Origin: Burkholderiales bacterium
Lineage (GTDB): Bacteria > Pseudomonadota > Gammaproteobacteria > Burkholderiales > Burkholderiaceae_C
Assembly (NCBI GenBank): GCA_019509985.1
Contig: JAEKLF010000074.1
Span: forward strand, 1 to 39,381
DNA: 39,381 nt
Direction: 5' to 3'
The notes under the pieces were generated by a model, which worked only from the letters and a program-made list of their open reading frames with translations, was not told the DNA's origin and searched no databases. How positions within the stretch are numbered: the stretch's first letter is position 1; every line of letters starts with the position of its first letter. This document shows positions 1-8,256 of the stretch, piece by piece. The translations under genes were made by a program, and so were the position numbers.

Positions 1-98
1 TTGCCGGTCAGATCAAAGGCATGGCTCGAGACCGAGACCAAAGACGCCGAGGCGGCCAAGGCGAGCGCCAAGGTACGGACGGTATTGCTGGATTGCAT
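1..98 (-). CDS. Exported protein, N-terminal fragment (possible PEP-CTERM substrate)
   Basis: Only the first 32 codons lie in the window; the gene runs off the left edge. The reverse strand reads from an ATG at 98-96, preceded by an AAAGGGG ribosome binding site. The product begins with a short polar stretch and then an Ala/Leu/Val/Ser-rich hydrophobic core ending in Ser-Ser-His-Ala before Phe-Asp-Leu, which looks like a type I signal peptide cut after His-Ala. It is divergent from a prsT-like gene and has a sigma-54-like promoter at 179-193. Both facts fit a PEP-CTERM sorting-signal protein, but the C-terminal signal that would prove it is outside the window. The export prediction is fairly firm; the family is inference from context. 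Confidence 0.6.
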   Translation of the reverse strand, partial: MQSSNTVRTLALALAASASLVSVSSHAFDLTG

Positions 99-155
99 GA
101 TTTGCCCCTTTATTTGTCGATTGGACCTTCGGAGTCGGGTCCTGGCGACTGAATC

Positions 156-176
156 GAACCTCACGCAGCGAGGTTC
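156..176. repeat. Inverted repeat in the divergent leader
   Basis: GAACCTC (156-162) and GAGGTTC (170-176) form a perfect 7-bp inverted repeat around a 7-base loop. TCACGCAGC also occurs twice, at 161-169 and 175-183. The repeat sits at the expected start of transcription from the sigma-54-like site, so it could be an operator or a 5' leader hairpin. Function unknown. Confidence 0.4.
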
Positions 177-178
177 AC

Positions 179-193
179 GCAGCATTCATGCCA
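179..193 (-). promoter_or_regulatory. Candidate sigma-54 (-24/-12) promoter for the leftward exported protein
   Basis: On the minus strand the site reads TGGCAT-GAATG-CTGC, with the invariant GG (192-191) and GC (180-179) exactly ten bases apart, close to the RpoN consensus TGGCAY-N5-TTGC. Transcription would start near 167, leaving a leader of about 70 bases before the ATG at 98. Sigma-54 control with PrsK/PrsR is known for exosortase-A/PEP-CTERM systems, which fits the adjacent prsT-like gene. No upstream activator site was identified. Confidence 0.45.
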
Positions 194-380
194 CACGGTT
201 AAGTGTTTGATTTGCAAAGAAACCGCTTGAAACAGTGTGAGTATGTGTAAAGAATCTCGACTGTGAAAGTGGCGCGAGGGGCCTCTGGATGAAGTTTGGA
301 CCCCTTGCACAGCGCGAAATTGCAATGCGCTTTGCGTACCGGCACGGCTCGTCATCGTTCGGTCAGCGAAGTAGCCATTC

Positions 381-3101
381 ATGGGGAACTCCAACGTGAC
401 TCCAGTCCTGCGTCGTTGCGTTATCGGCGGTGTTCTCCTGCTCATCTCGGCTTCAGCTTTGTTCTTTTTCCTGCGCGGGAAAGAGTCGCCCGAGGCCAAG
501 CCCCAATCGGCCGAAGCCCGATTCCTGTTGGGCAGCGCCTTGTTCGAGGCGGGCGACGGCGCGTCGGCTGAAGTCGAGCTGCGCAAGGCCATCGAGTTCG
601 GGTATTCGGACGAGAGCGCAGTGCCCCTTCTGGCCCGGACGCTGCTCGCAAGCGGCCAGGCCAGCAAGCTGGTGATCGAATTTGGCAATTTCGGCCTCAA
701 GGAGCCGGGCGCCATCGCCGACCTTCAGTCGTCGCTTGCGCTGGCCTACGCTGAGCAGAACGCCACCGATTTGGCGGAGGCCGCATTGGCCCGCGCGCTC
801 GATGCGGCGCCGTCGAGCGCGCGGGCCAGGGTCGTCAAGGCCTCCTTCATTGCCGAACACCGGGATGTCGACGGTGCACTGGCATTGCTTGATGAAGTGT
901 TGCGCGGCGAGCCGGACAGTTACGAGGCTTGGCAGTTGAAAGGCGACCTGCTCTTCATGGCTCGGCACGATTCTGAGCCTGCCATCGAGGCTCAGCGCCA
1001 AGCCCTGAAGATTCGACAGGATCTGATCGGCGCGCGCGCCAGCATCATTTCGATCTATCTCGCCAGCTCGGATCAGACTGCTGCGCAGAAGGAACTCGAC
1101 GAACTCAGGCGGGTCGCCCCCAAGCATCCGCGCACCCTGTATTTCGAGGCGGAATTGGCGTTGCGCAGGGGAGGCCTCAAGACTGCCAAGGAGCTCGCGG
1201 AAAAGCTGCGCCGGGGCGCCCCGAACAATGCCCAAGTGCTGCGCCTGGGCGGCAGGGTGGAGTTGCTGACGGGCGGACTGCGAAGCGCTGAGGATCTTTT
1301 GAAGAAGGCTTTGAAGGCCGCGCCCGCGGTGGATGACACCCGGCGCCTGCTGGTTCAAACCTACCTGCGCCTGGGCCAGTCTGACCAGGCATTGACCGTG
1401 TTGAAGCCGCTGCTGGGCGCGCCGCAACCGGATGCCCGCAACTACGCCCTGGCGGCGCAGGTGTACCTGTACAGCGGTGATGCCAAGGCCGCGGAGAGCT
1501 ACTTCGCTCAGGCTGCCAAGCTCGATCCGAAAGATATGCGCAGCCGCACCGGGTTGGCCCTGGGCGAACTCGCCAAAGGCCATGCCGACCTGGCCTATGC
1601 GCAGCTCAACGAGATCGCCGACGCTGACCCGGACACCCAAGCCGACATGGCTCTGATCAGCATTCACCTGAATCATGGCGATTTCGACGCCGCGCGGAAG
1701 GACCTCGATCGCTATGAGCGCAAGGTGCCCAAAAGTGCGATGGTCGAGAATCTGCGCGGCCTGATCGCACTGGCTAAAAAGGACATTCAGGCTGGGCGCC
1801 GGCACTTCGAGCTGGCGGTGGAGCGTGACCACCTCTACTTCCCTGCGACGGTCGGCTTGGCGGAGATGGACATGGCTCAGGGAATGGCCGGCCAGGCACA
1901 GAAGCGTTTCGAGGACGTGCTCAGGCGCGATCCTGGCAACGTGCAGGCCAGTCTTGCCATCGCAGGACTGCGCGCCCAGGCTGGCGCCGGCAAGCAGGAA
2001 GTCCTGGCCTTGATGACGAAGGCCGTTGCGCAAGCTCCCACAGATGTCAAGGCTCGCGTCGCCTTGATCGACGCGCAACTGGCCGGGGGCGAAGCCCAGG
2101 CGGCGCTACTCACGGCGCAGGGCGGTATTGCCGCCGTGCCGGATAACGCCGAACTGACTTCGGCACTGGCGCGTGCCCAACTTGCCACGGGCGACGGGTT
2201 CCAGGCCATTGCTACGCTGAAACGGCTCGCCGAGATGCAACCGCAGGCGACGGCGGCGCATCTGCAACTGGCCGGGGCCTACGTCGACAGCCGGGACTGG
2301 ACTTCGGCGCGCAAGAGTTTCCAGCGGGCCGTGGTCCTGAGTCCCGATAACCTGTCGGCCAGGCGCGGCCTGATGATGGTTGAGATGTCGAGCGGGCATC
2401 CGACGGCGGCCATGACAATGGCGCGCGCGCTCCAGGCTGAGCGCGGGCATGAGGCGCTCGGCCTGCTCTACGTCGGGGACGTCGAGTCCGCTCAAAGGAA
2501 TTGGGCAGCGGCGACGGCCGCGTATCGCGACAGCCTGAAGCTCGCCGACACGGCGGAAACGGCAATCAAGCTGCATGGATCGTTGCTGGCGGTTAGCCAG
2601 ACGGCCGAAGCCGAGAGGTTCTCCTCGGAATGGCGCAAGCGGCATCCCGACGATTCGGCCTTGACGGCGGTGTTGGGCGATCAGGCCCTGGCACGTCGGG
2701 ATTTCGCCGCCGCCGAAACCTACTACTCAGCGGTCATCGGCCTGCAGCCGAACAGTGCCGGCGTGTTGAACAACCTGGCCGTGGCAATGATCAGGCAGCA
2801 CAAGCCCGACGCGCTCGCCTATGCCCAGAAGGCCTATGCCCTGGAGCCCCGGCATCCGGCCATCATGGACACCTTGGCCACTGCGCTGGCGGACGCGAAC
2901 CAGTTGGAGCAGGCGATCGCGCTTCAGAAGCGCGCGATGGACGTGGCGCCCGAGCTGCCCAGACTGCGCCTCAACCTTGCCACGCTTTACATCCGGGCCG
3001 GACAGAAGGTGCAGGCAAAGGCCGAACTCCAGAAGCTGGCTCGCCTGGGTGACAAGTACGCGGAGCAGGGCGAAGTCAGCAAGCTGCTCGCAACCCTGTG
3101 A
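381..3101 (+). CDS. prsT: PEP-CTERM system TPR-repeat protein, PrsT-like
   Basis: The 906-residue protein is a short cytoplasmic N-terminus, one membrane helix (about residues 13-32) and then almost entirely tetratricopeptide repeats. Early segments such as ARFLLGSALFEAGD and VPLLARTLLASGQ are characteristic of the PrsT family found with exosortase A and EPS/PEP-CTERM genes. Its length matches the usual 900 or so residues. It probably scaffolds protein interactions in the periplasm during export or assembly of PEP-CTERM proteins and exopolysaccharide. The family is usually annotated as a lipoprotein, but the only early Cys (residue 13) precedes the helix and no lipobox follows it, so this copy looks anchored by an uncleaved helix. 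The ATG at 381 has no strong Shine-Dalgarno, so the start is somewhat uncertain. No exosortase gene is in the window. Confidence 0.8.
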   Translation: MGNSNVTPVLRRCVIGGVLLLISASALFFFLRGKESPEAKPQSAEARFLLGSALFEAGDGASAEVELRKAIEFGYSDESAVPLLARTLLASGQASKLVIEFGNFGLKEPGAIADLQSSLALAYAEQNATDLAEAALARALDAAPSSARARVVKASFIAEHRDVDGALALLDEVLRGEPDSYEAWQLKGDLLFMARHDSEPAIEAQRQALKIRQDLIGARASIISIYLASSDQTAAQKELDELRRVAPKHPRTLYFEAELALRRGGLKTAKELAEKLRRGAPNNAQVLRLGGRVELLTGGLRSAEDLLKKALKAAPAVDDTRRLLVQTYLRLGQSDQALTVLKPLLGAPQPDARNYALAAQVYLYSGDAKAAESYFAQAAKLDPKDMRSRTGLALGELAKGHADLAYAQLNEIADADPDTQADMALISIHLNHGDFDAARKDLDRYERKVPKSAMVENLRGLIALAKKDIQAGRRHFELAVERDHLYFPATVGLAEMDMAQGMAGQAQKRFEDVLRRDPGNVQASLAIAGLRAQAGAGKQEVLALMTKAVAQAPTDVKARVALIDAQLAGGEAQAALLTAQGGIAAVPDNAELTSALARAQLATGDGFQAIATLKRLAEMQPQATAAHLQLAGAYVDSRDWTSARKSFQRAVVLSPDNLSARRGLMMVEMSSGHPTAAMTMARALQAERGHEALGLLYVGDVESAQRNWAAATAAYRDSLKLADTAETAIKLHGSLLAVSQTAEAERFSSEWRKRHPDDSALTAVLGDQALARRDFAAAETYYSAVIGLQPNSAGVLNNLAVAMIRQHKPDALAYAQKAYALEPRHPAIMDTLATALADANQLEQAIALQKRAMDVAPELPRLRLNLATLYIRAGQKVQAKAELQKLARLGDKYAEQGEVSKLLATL

Positions 3102-3210
3102 GGGACAGCCGCAGCCCTGCGGGTATTCAGCGGGCTGGCACCGCATGGACGGTTCTGCGCATGGCTCGCGCCCGCCGACGGTAGGACGTTTTGCTCAATC
3201 CTGTGGTGAA

Positions 3211-3266
3211 TTGATCGATTTTTGATCGAATCTACCAATTCGACGACGGACCCGATTATTTATGAT
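3211..3266 (+). promoter_or_regulatory. Phased direct repeats and candidate promoter before the TctC-like gene
   Basis: TTGATCGA occurs at 3211-3218 and again at 3222-3229, exactly 11 bp apart, which is one helical turn and typical of activator boxes. Downstream, TATGAT at 3261-3266 is a good -10 match, while the -35 position (TTCGAC, 3239-3244) is poor, as expected for an activator-dependent promoter. Transcription would start near 3273, giving a very short leader for the ATG at 3282. The repeats are seen directly; the promoter assignment is inference. Confidence 0.35.
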
Positions 3267-3281
3267 CCACCGGTGGTGGTC

Positions 3282-4322
3282 ATGACAAGAAATATGTTGG
3301 GGCGAAAACGCGCCCTGCTGCTCGCACTGGCCGGCCTGATGCTGGCTGGCGGGGCGGCGTGCGCGCAAACCCAGCCCTCGACGCCTCAGACCTTGCGGGC
3401 AGGGCCAGCGCCGGCTGCAGCGGGTGTCGCCATCCGCCTCTACGTGCCCTTCGGTGCTGGCGGCGAGGCCGATGGCTCGGCGCGCAATTTCCTGCGCAGT
3501 GCCGAGCGCTTCAACGGCGGCCAGGGTTTCGAGATCATCCACCTGACGGCTGAGTCCGGCGGTGCCGCCAGCCGCGCCGTCAAGGCGGCGCCGCCCGATG
3601 GCCGCACGCTGCTGCTGGCCCGCGTGGGCAGCGTCGCCATCCTGCCGGCGCTGTCGCCGCGCACGGCCGTGCCGCCCTGGGACTTCACCGTGCTGGCCGT
3701 GCTCGATCAGGCGCCGCTGATCTGCGTCGTTCGCAGCGGTTCGACGATCACGTCAATGCATGAGCTGCTGGCGGCCATCAGTGCCGCGCCGGGCCGGCTG
3801 CGCTACAGCACGGCTGGCGCAGGCACCTTGCAGAGCCTGGCCGTGCGCTATCTGCTCGCGCTCAGCGGCTTGCCGGGCGATGCGGCCAAGCCGGTGCACT
3901 TCGGCCAGGGCTCACAGGCCACGCAGGCCTTGCTCGACGGCGAGGTGGACTTCAGCTGCAACAACGCGCGCAGCGTCGTACCGCTGCTGCAGTCCGGCGC
4001 GCTGCGAGGCCTGATGACGACGGCCCAAGGCCGGCTGAAGGTCCTGCCGCGCCTGCAGAACGCGGCCGAACTGGGCCTGCGCGACATGCAGCAGCTGCAG
4101 GGCTGGTCGGCGTTGCTGGGGCCGGCGGGCATGTCGGCCGCGGCCGTCGCCCGCTGGCGCGCCATCCTCGACCAGGTGGCGGACGATCCGGAATGGCTGG
4201 CCGGCACCGAGGCCTTGGCCGCCGCGCCGCGCATCCGCGCCATCCGGGATCCGGCGCACTTCCTGCGCCAGCAGGCCGAGTTCTATGAGCGCCTCGTGAC
4301 GCTGCTTGGAGCCCGGCCATGA
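3282..4322 (+). CDS. Tripartite tricarboxylate transporter-type (Bug/TctC) periplasmic binding protein
   Basis: The 346-residue protein starts with Lys/Arg residues, a Leu/Ala-rich core and a likely cut after Ala-Cys-Ala, so it should be periplasmic. The mature part opens with a strand followed by VPFGAGGEADGSAR, the Bug/TctC signature, and contains YSTAGAGTLQSLA and a LLDGEVDF segment where this family contacts carboxylate ligands and shapes the second lobe. These proteins bind di- and tricarboxylates and related acids. No TctA or TctB permease gene is adjacent. Instead the stop codon overlaps the start of a CHASE-GGDEF gene (ATGA at 4319-4322), suggesting the protein serves as a ligand sensor for that enzyme. 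The ATG at 3282 was chosen over an upstream TTG at 3222 because it places the signal peptide at the N-terminus; an ATG at 3294 is also possible. Confidence 0.8.
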   Translation: MTRNMLGRKRALLLALAGLMLAGGAACAQTQPSTPQTLRAGPAPAAAGVAIRLYVPFGAGGEADGSARNFLRSAERFNGGQGFEIIHLTAESGGAASRAVKAAPPDGRTLLLARVGSVAILPALSPRTAVPPWDFTVLAVLDQAPLICVVRSGSTITSMHELLAAISAAPGRLRYSTAGAGTLQSLAVRYLLALSGLPGDAAKPVHFGQGSQATQALLDGEVDFSCNNARSVVPLLQSGALRGLMTTAQGRLKVLPRLQNAAELGLRDMQQLQGWSALLGPAGMSAAAVARWRAILDQVADDPEWLAGTEALAAAPRIRAIRDPAHFLRQQAEFYERLVTLLGARP

Positions 4323-6373
4323 AGCGGGGCGAGCAAGGCCGGGTGTGGCCGCTGCTGCTGGACGCGTGCCTCGTGCTGGTGTTGGTGGCCCTGGGCCTGG
4401 CCGGCAGCGTGAGTGCCTATCGCGCGCTCGCGCAGAAGGCCGCCGGCCAGGAGCGCGAGCTGCTGAACGCAATGGGGCAGAGCGTTGTCGGCGCCTTCGA
4501 CTTGCAACTGGTGCGCGCCGTCGAGGCCCTGCAGGTCAGCGGCCAGATGCTGTCGGCCCAGGGCCGGCCCACGCGCGAGCAGTTCGTGCGTTATGGCACC
4601 GGCCTGCTGGGTGAATCGTCGGCGCTGACGCTGCTGGAGTGGCAGCCCACCGTGCCCCACGCCGAGCTTGCCGAATTCGAGCGCCGCGCTGCGCTGGAGC
4701 AGCCGGGCTATCGCGTCGTGGAGCCGGCGACGGAGTATGAGAGCGATGGCTTCGTGGCCGTGCGCTTGCGCGAGCAGCATTTGCCGGTGCTCTATTCGTG
4801 GCCGGAGACCGGCGCCGCGCTGGGCGTGGACATGGCCTTCGACCCGCGCCGCATGCGCTCCAAGCTGCTGGCGCGCGACGCCGGCTCGCCAGTGGCGTCG
4901 GAGACCTTCAGCCTGATCCGCCGCGGCCAATCCGGCCCGGCCGCCATTGGCTTCGCCGTGTCGGCGCCGGTCTACCGCACGGCTCGGCCGGTGGGTGTCG
5001 ACGCGCGCCGGCGCGAGCTGCTCGGCTTCGTCGCCGGCGTCATCGAGCTGCCCGGCTTGATGCGCGAGGCCGCGCTGCGTGCGGATGCGAACGAGCTCGA
5101 CCTCTTCGTCTTTGACCAGGACGAGGAGCATCGCCTCATCTACTCGTCGGCCGGCAGCGAGCCCTTCCGTTCGGACGGTGGCGACACCGCGCTCAGCGTC
5201 GATGTCGGCGGCCGGCCCTGGCAGCTGGTGCTGCGGCCGCGGCCGAGTTTTGTCGGCGCGGGTCATGACGAGGCGCCCCTGATGGCCCTGGCTGCCGGCG
5301 CCGTCGCCACGCTGCTGGTCGGCCTGGCCGTCGCGCGCAGCCTCGTCATCCGCCGCCGCCTGGAGCGCGCCGAGTCCGTCCTGGCCGAGGACCGCCAACA
5401 CCTGACCAATGTGCTGGACGGCACGGCCGCCGGCACCTGGGACTGGCACATCGACAGCGGCCGGCTGGAGATCAACGAGCGCTGGGCGCTGATGCTGGGG
5501 CGCACGCGGGCCGAACTGGAGCCCGTCACCGGCACAACGTGGGAGCGCCTGTGCCATGCCGGCGACCTCATCGAAGCCAACGTCGCGATGCGGCGCCACT
5601 TCAGCGGCGAAGCAGAGCGCTACACGGCCGAATTCCGCATGCGCCATGCCGATGGCCACTGGGTGTGGGTGCAAAGCAATGGCAGCGTCTTCCAGCGCGA
5701 CGCCGAGGGAAAGCCGCTGCGCCTGGCCGGCACCCACATGGACATCTCGCCCCGCAAGGCCGACGAGCAGCGCCTGCAGGACGACGCCCGTGCACTGGAG
5801 GCCGCCAACCGGCAGCTGCGCGACCTCGCCATCCTCGACGCGCTGACCGGGGCCTTCAACCGGCGTCATTTCAACGACGTCTGCATGGCCGCGCTGGCCG
5901 GCGCGCAGCGTGGCCAGGCCGTGGCGCTGTGCATGCTGGACGTCGACCACTTCAAGGCCTACAACGACCATTACGGCCATCAGGCCGGCGACGCCGTGCT
6001 GCAGGCGCTGGCACAGACGCTGAAGGATGGCCTCAAGCGCTCGACGGATGCCTTGTTCCGCCTCGGCGGCGAGGAGTTTGGCGTCATCTTCTCCGCCGCG
6101 TCGGCCGAGGCGGCGCAGCACTTCGTCGGCCGGCTCAGCGCCGCGCTGCATGCGCTGGCGCTGCCGCATGCGCAGAGTCCGCTGCGCGTCGTGACGGCCA
6201 GCTTCGGCCTCGCCTGGTGGGCCGCGCCCACGTCGCAGCTGACGCCCGAAGCCATGTACGCCGCGGCCGACGCGGCCCTGTACGAGGCCAAGCGTGGTGG
6301 CCGCGACCGCATCGCCTTCCACTGCTTCGAAGCCGGCCAGGGCGAGGCGGCGCCGCTGGCGACTACGCGCTGA
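4319..6373 (+). CDS. Membrane diguanylate cyclase, CHASE-PAS-GGDEF
   Basis: The 684-residue product should make cyclic di-GMP from two GTP in response to periplasmic and cytoplasmic signals. Order of parts: membrane helix at about 10-32, a periplasmic CHASE-like sensor domain (about 40-310), a second helix at about 316-340, a PAS/PAC domain (about 360-480, with WDWHIDSG and HMDISPRK), a short coiled coil and a C-terminal GGDEF domain. The active-site loop is GGEEF at 583-587. RSTD at 574-577 sits five residues before it, so the product-inhibition I-site is intact and the enzyme is predicted to be active and feedback-controlled. No EAL domain is present. The start overlaps the binding-protein stop by four bases, with GGAG at 4308-4311, implying coupled translation. 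The sensed ligand is unknown. Confidence 0.88.
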   Translation: MKRGEQGRVWPLLLDACLVLVLVALGLAGSVSAYRALAQKAAGQERELLNAMGQSVVGAFDLQLVRAVEALQVSGQMLSAQGRPTREQFVRYGTGLLGESSALTLLEWQPTVPHAELAEFERRAALEQPGYRVVEPATEYESDGFVAVRLREQHLPVLYSWPETGAALGVDMAFDPRRMRSKLLARDAGSPVASETFSLIRRGQSGPAAIGFAVSAPVYRTARPVGVDARRRELLGFVAGVIELPGLMREAALRADANELDLFVFDQDEEHRLIYSSAGSEPFRSDGGDTALSVDVGGRPWQLVLRPRPSFVGAGHDEAPLMALAAGAVATLLVGLAVARSLVIRRRLERAESVLAEDRQHLTNVLDGTAAGTWDWHIDSGRLEINERWALMLGRTRAELEPVTGTTWERLCHAGDLIEANVAMRRHFSGEAERYTAEFRMRHADGHWVWVQSNGSVFQRDAEGKPLRLAGTHMDISPRKADEQRLQDDARALEAANRQLRDLAILDALTGAFNRRHFNDVCMAALAGAQRGQAVALCMLDVDHFKAYNDHYGHQAGDAVLQALAQTLKDGLKRSTDALFRLGGEEFGVIFSAASAEAAQHFVGRLSAALHALALPHAQSPLRVVTASFGLAWWAAPTSQLTPEAMYAAADAALYEAKRGGRDRIAFHCFEAGQGEAAPLATTR

Positions 6374-6374
6374 G

Positions 6375-6442
6375 GCCGGCCCGACCGGCAACAAAGTCAC
6401 GCTTGGCGGCGTCATGCACCGCCCCCTCCGCCGGATGGCGGA
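6375..6442 (+). terminator. Hairpins between the cyclase and lipoprotein genes
   Basis: Just after the cyclase stop, GCCGG (6375-6379) pairs with CCGGC (6385-6389). Further on, TCCGCC (6427-6432) pairs with GGCGGA (6437-6442). Neither is followed by a T-run, so they are at best weak or Rho-assisted terminators. The rest of this 154-base gap shows no clear promoter. Confidence 0.25.
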
Positions 6443-6527
6443 TGGTGGCCGTGAAGCACCCATTCTGAAATCCGCAGCGGCTCGGGCGAACCCGCCCATC
6501 CCGTCATCAGAACCCCGAGAGGTGCAC

Positions 6528-8189
6528 ATGAACTCATCCGTCAAGGGCCTGGCCCGACACCTGGCCGTCCTCGCCATCCCCGCCGCCCTGGCCGCCTGCG
6601 GTGGTGGCAGCAACGACACACCCGCCCCGGCGCCCGCACCGGCTCCCGCTCCCGCCCCCGCCCCGACGCTTGCGGTCAAAGGCACGGCCGCCACCGGTGC
6701 CGCGATGGCCAATGCCGCGATCAAGGTCAGCTGCGCCACTGGCAACGCCACGGCCACGGCCGGTGCCAATGGCAGCTTCTCCGTCAGCATCACCAACGGC
6801 GCGCTGCCCTGCGTGCTGACCGCGACGAGCAGCGACGGCGCGACCGAGCTGCACTCCGTCGCAGCGGGCACTGGCAACGCCGACACGACGGCCAATGTCA
6901 CGCCGCTGAGCGAGTTGCTCGTGGCCCGCCTGGCCGGCGCCGACCCCAAGGCTTTCGTGACCGCCTTTGGCGCGAGCACGGCCATCAGCACGGCCGACGT
7001 GACCGCCGCGCAGACGGCGCTGCTGCAGACCTTGACCGCTGCCGGCCTGGACACATCGAGCGTCGGCGACATCGTCGGCGGCGCGCTGACGGCCGGCAGC
7101 GGCGCCGGCTACGACGGCGTGCTGGACAAGCTCAAGACGGCCGTCGCCAACGCCGGCACGACGCTGGCCGAACTGACCGGTGCCATCGCGTCGACGAGCA
7201 AGCTTGGCGGCGCGACCGGCAATGCGACCGTCGGCACCGTGCTGGCGCCGGCCGCGACGGACTGCGCCGGCCTGAAGACTGGCACCCTGCGCGTGCTGGA
7301 CTTCTCGGACGGCTCCAACGGCCTCGTGCAGGTGGATGCGGCCGCGCTGACGGCCACCATCGGCAGTACCAAGTACACGCTGAAGAAGAACGCCGCCTGC
7401 GACTACAGCGTCAACGACCCGGCGGGCACGCGCGTGCTGGTGTCGCGCTCGGGCATCGCCGTGCTGCTGCAGGGCAGCGGCGTGAACGGCAACGTCGTCG
7501 TCGCGCTGCCGGAGCAGAAGCTCGACGTGGCCGCGCTGGCCGGCAGCTATGTCCGCGTGCAGTACAACCAGGACGCCTTCGATGCGTCGACCGGTGAGTT
7601 CGGCGACACCGAGTTCGCGGCCGACGGCCAGAACGGCCTGTCGATGGACTGCCCCAAGGGCTACGGCGCCTGCGTGCAGGATGCTCAGAGCAAGGGCAAG
7701 CTGGTGGCCAACAGCAACGGCGGCTTTGACTACATGGAGAACGGGGCGTCGCTGGCGCGCCTTTTCGCCTTCCGCAATTCGAGCGGCCGCATGCTGCTGC
7801 TCGGCATGGAGACCGACGGCACCTTCATCGCCCTGGTCGGCAAGGACAAGCTGGCCCTGCCCGCGGTGGACCGCGTGTCGGCGTACTGGCAGTTCAGCAT
7901 CAACGGCGCCGGCCTGAGCGCCGTCACCGAGGACTCGAACACCGTCACGGCGGTCGATGCGACGGCCGGCACGGTCACGCGCAAGTTCGCATCGGACAGC
8001 CACACCGACACGCTGGGCTTCAACGCGCCCTTCGACGGCAGCCGCTATCGCGCGACGAACGCCTGCAGCTCGTCCAGCGGCGGCGCCTTCAGCTGCAACG
8101 GCGTCGTGCAGCTGCCCTACGGCGGCGTCGTGATGACCGTCAGCTCGGTGCCCAGCAAGCGTTTCCTGACGGTGTCCATCGACAAGTGA
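6528..8189 (+). CDS. Putative lipoprotein of unknown function with Pro-Ala linker
   Basis: The 553-residue protein begins with a lipoprotein signal ending in Leu-Ala-Ala-Cys, followed by Gly-Gly-Gly-Ser, a typical lipobox. A spacer of alternating Pro-Ala follows, which should hold the folded part away from the membrane. Next comes a region of about 100 residues with a Gly/Thr/Ala-rich beta pattern (KGTAATGAAMANAAIKV and following), resembling the carboxypeptidase-regulatory or Ig-like domains common at the start of surface lipoproteins in this order. The C-terminal 300 residues are beta-rich and I do not recognise them. The start at 6528 has a good AGAGG site at 6518-6522 and puts the signal at the N-terminus. 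It lies between the cyclase and a hybrid kinase, all on the plus strand. No function is proposed. Confidence 0.7.
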   Translation: MNSSVKGLARHLAVLAIPAALAACGGGSNDTPAPAPAPAPAPAPAPTLAVKGTAATGAAMANAAIKVSCATGNATATAGANGSFSVSITNGALPCVLTATSSDGATELHSVAAGTGNADTTANVTPLSELLVARLAGADPKAFVTAFGASTAISTADVTAAQTALLQTLTAAGLDTSSVGDIVGGALTAGSGAGYDGVLDKLKTAVANAGTTLAELTGAIASTSKLGGATGNATVGTVLAPAATDCAGLKTGTLRVLDFSDGSNGLVQVDAAALTATIGSTKYTLKKNAACDYSVNDPAGTRVLVSRSGIAVLLQGSGVNGNVVVALPEQKLDVAALAGSYVRVQYNQDAFDASTGEFGDTEFAADGQNGLSMDCPKGYGACVQDAQSKGKLVANSNGGFDYMENGASLARLFAFRNSSGRMLLLGMETDGTFIALVGKDKLALPAVDRVSAYWQFSINGAGLSAVTEDSNTVTAVDATAGTVTRKFASDSHTDTLGFNAPFDGSRYRATNACSSSSGGAFSCNGVVQLPYGGVVMTVSSVPSKRFLTVSIDK

Positions 8190-8256
8190 CGCCCCCGGGC
8201 GGCGGCGGGCACGGCACGCAGAGAATGCCGCCCGTGTCCGCTGCCCGACCCTTGCC

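Noticed and set aside
6630..6675. Possible phase-variable repeat in the Pro-Ala coding stretch
   Set aside because: The DNA units are degenerate (different Pro and Ala codons) and a 6-base change would keep the frame, so slippage would alter only linker length.
4283..7072. A 929-codon open frame on the minus strand
   Set aside because: It is antisense to the cyclase and lipoprotein genes, which have clear domains, ribosome sites and signal sequences; the antisense product is low-complexity.
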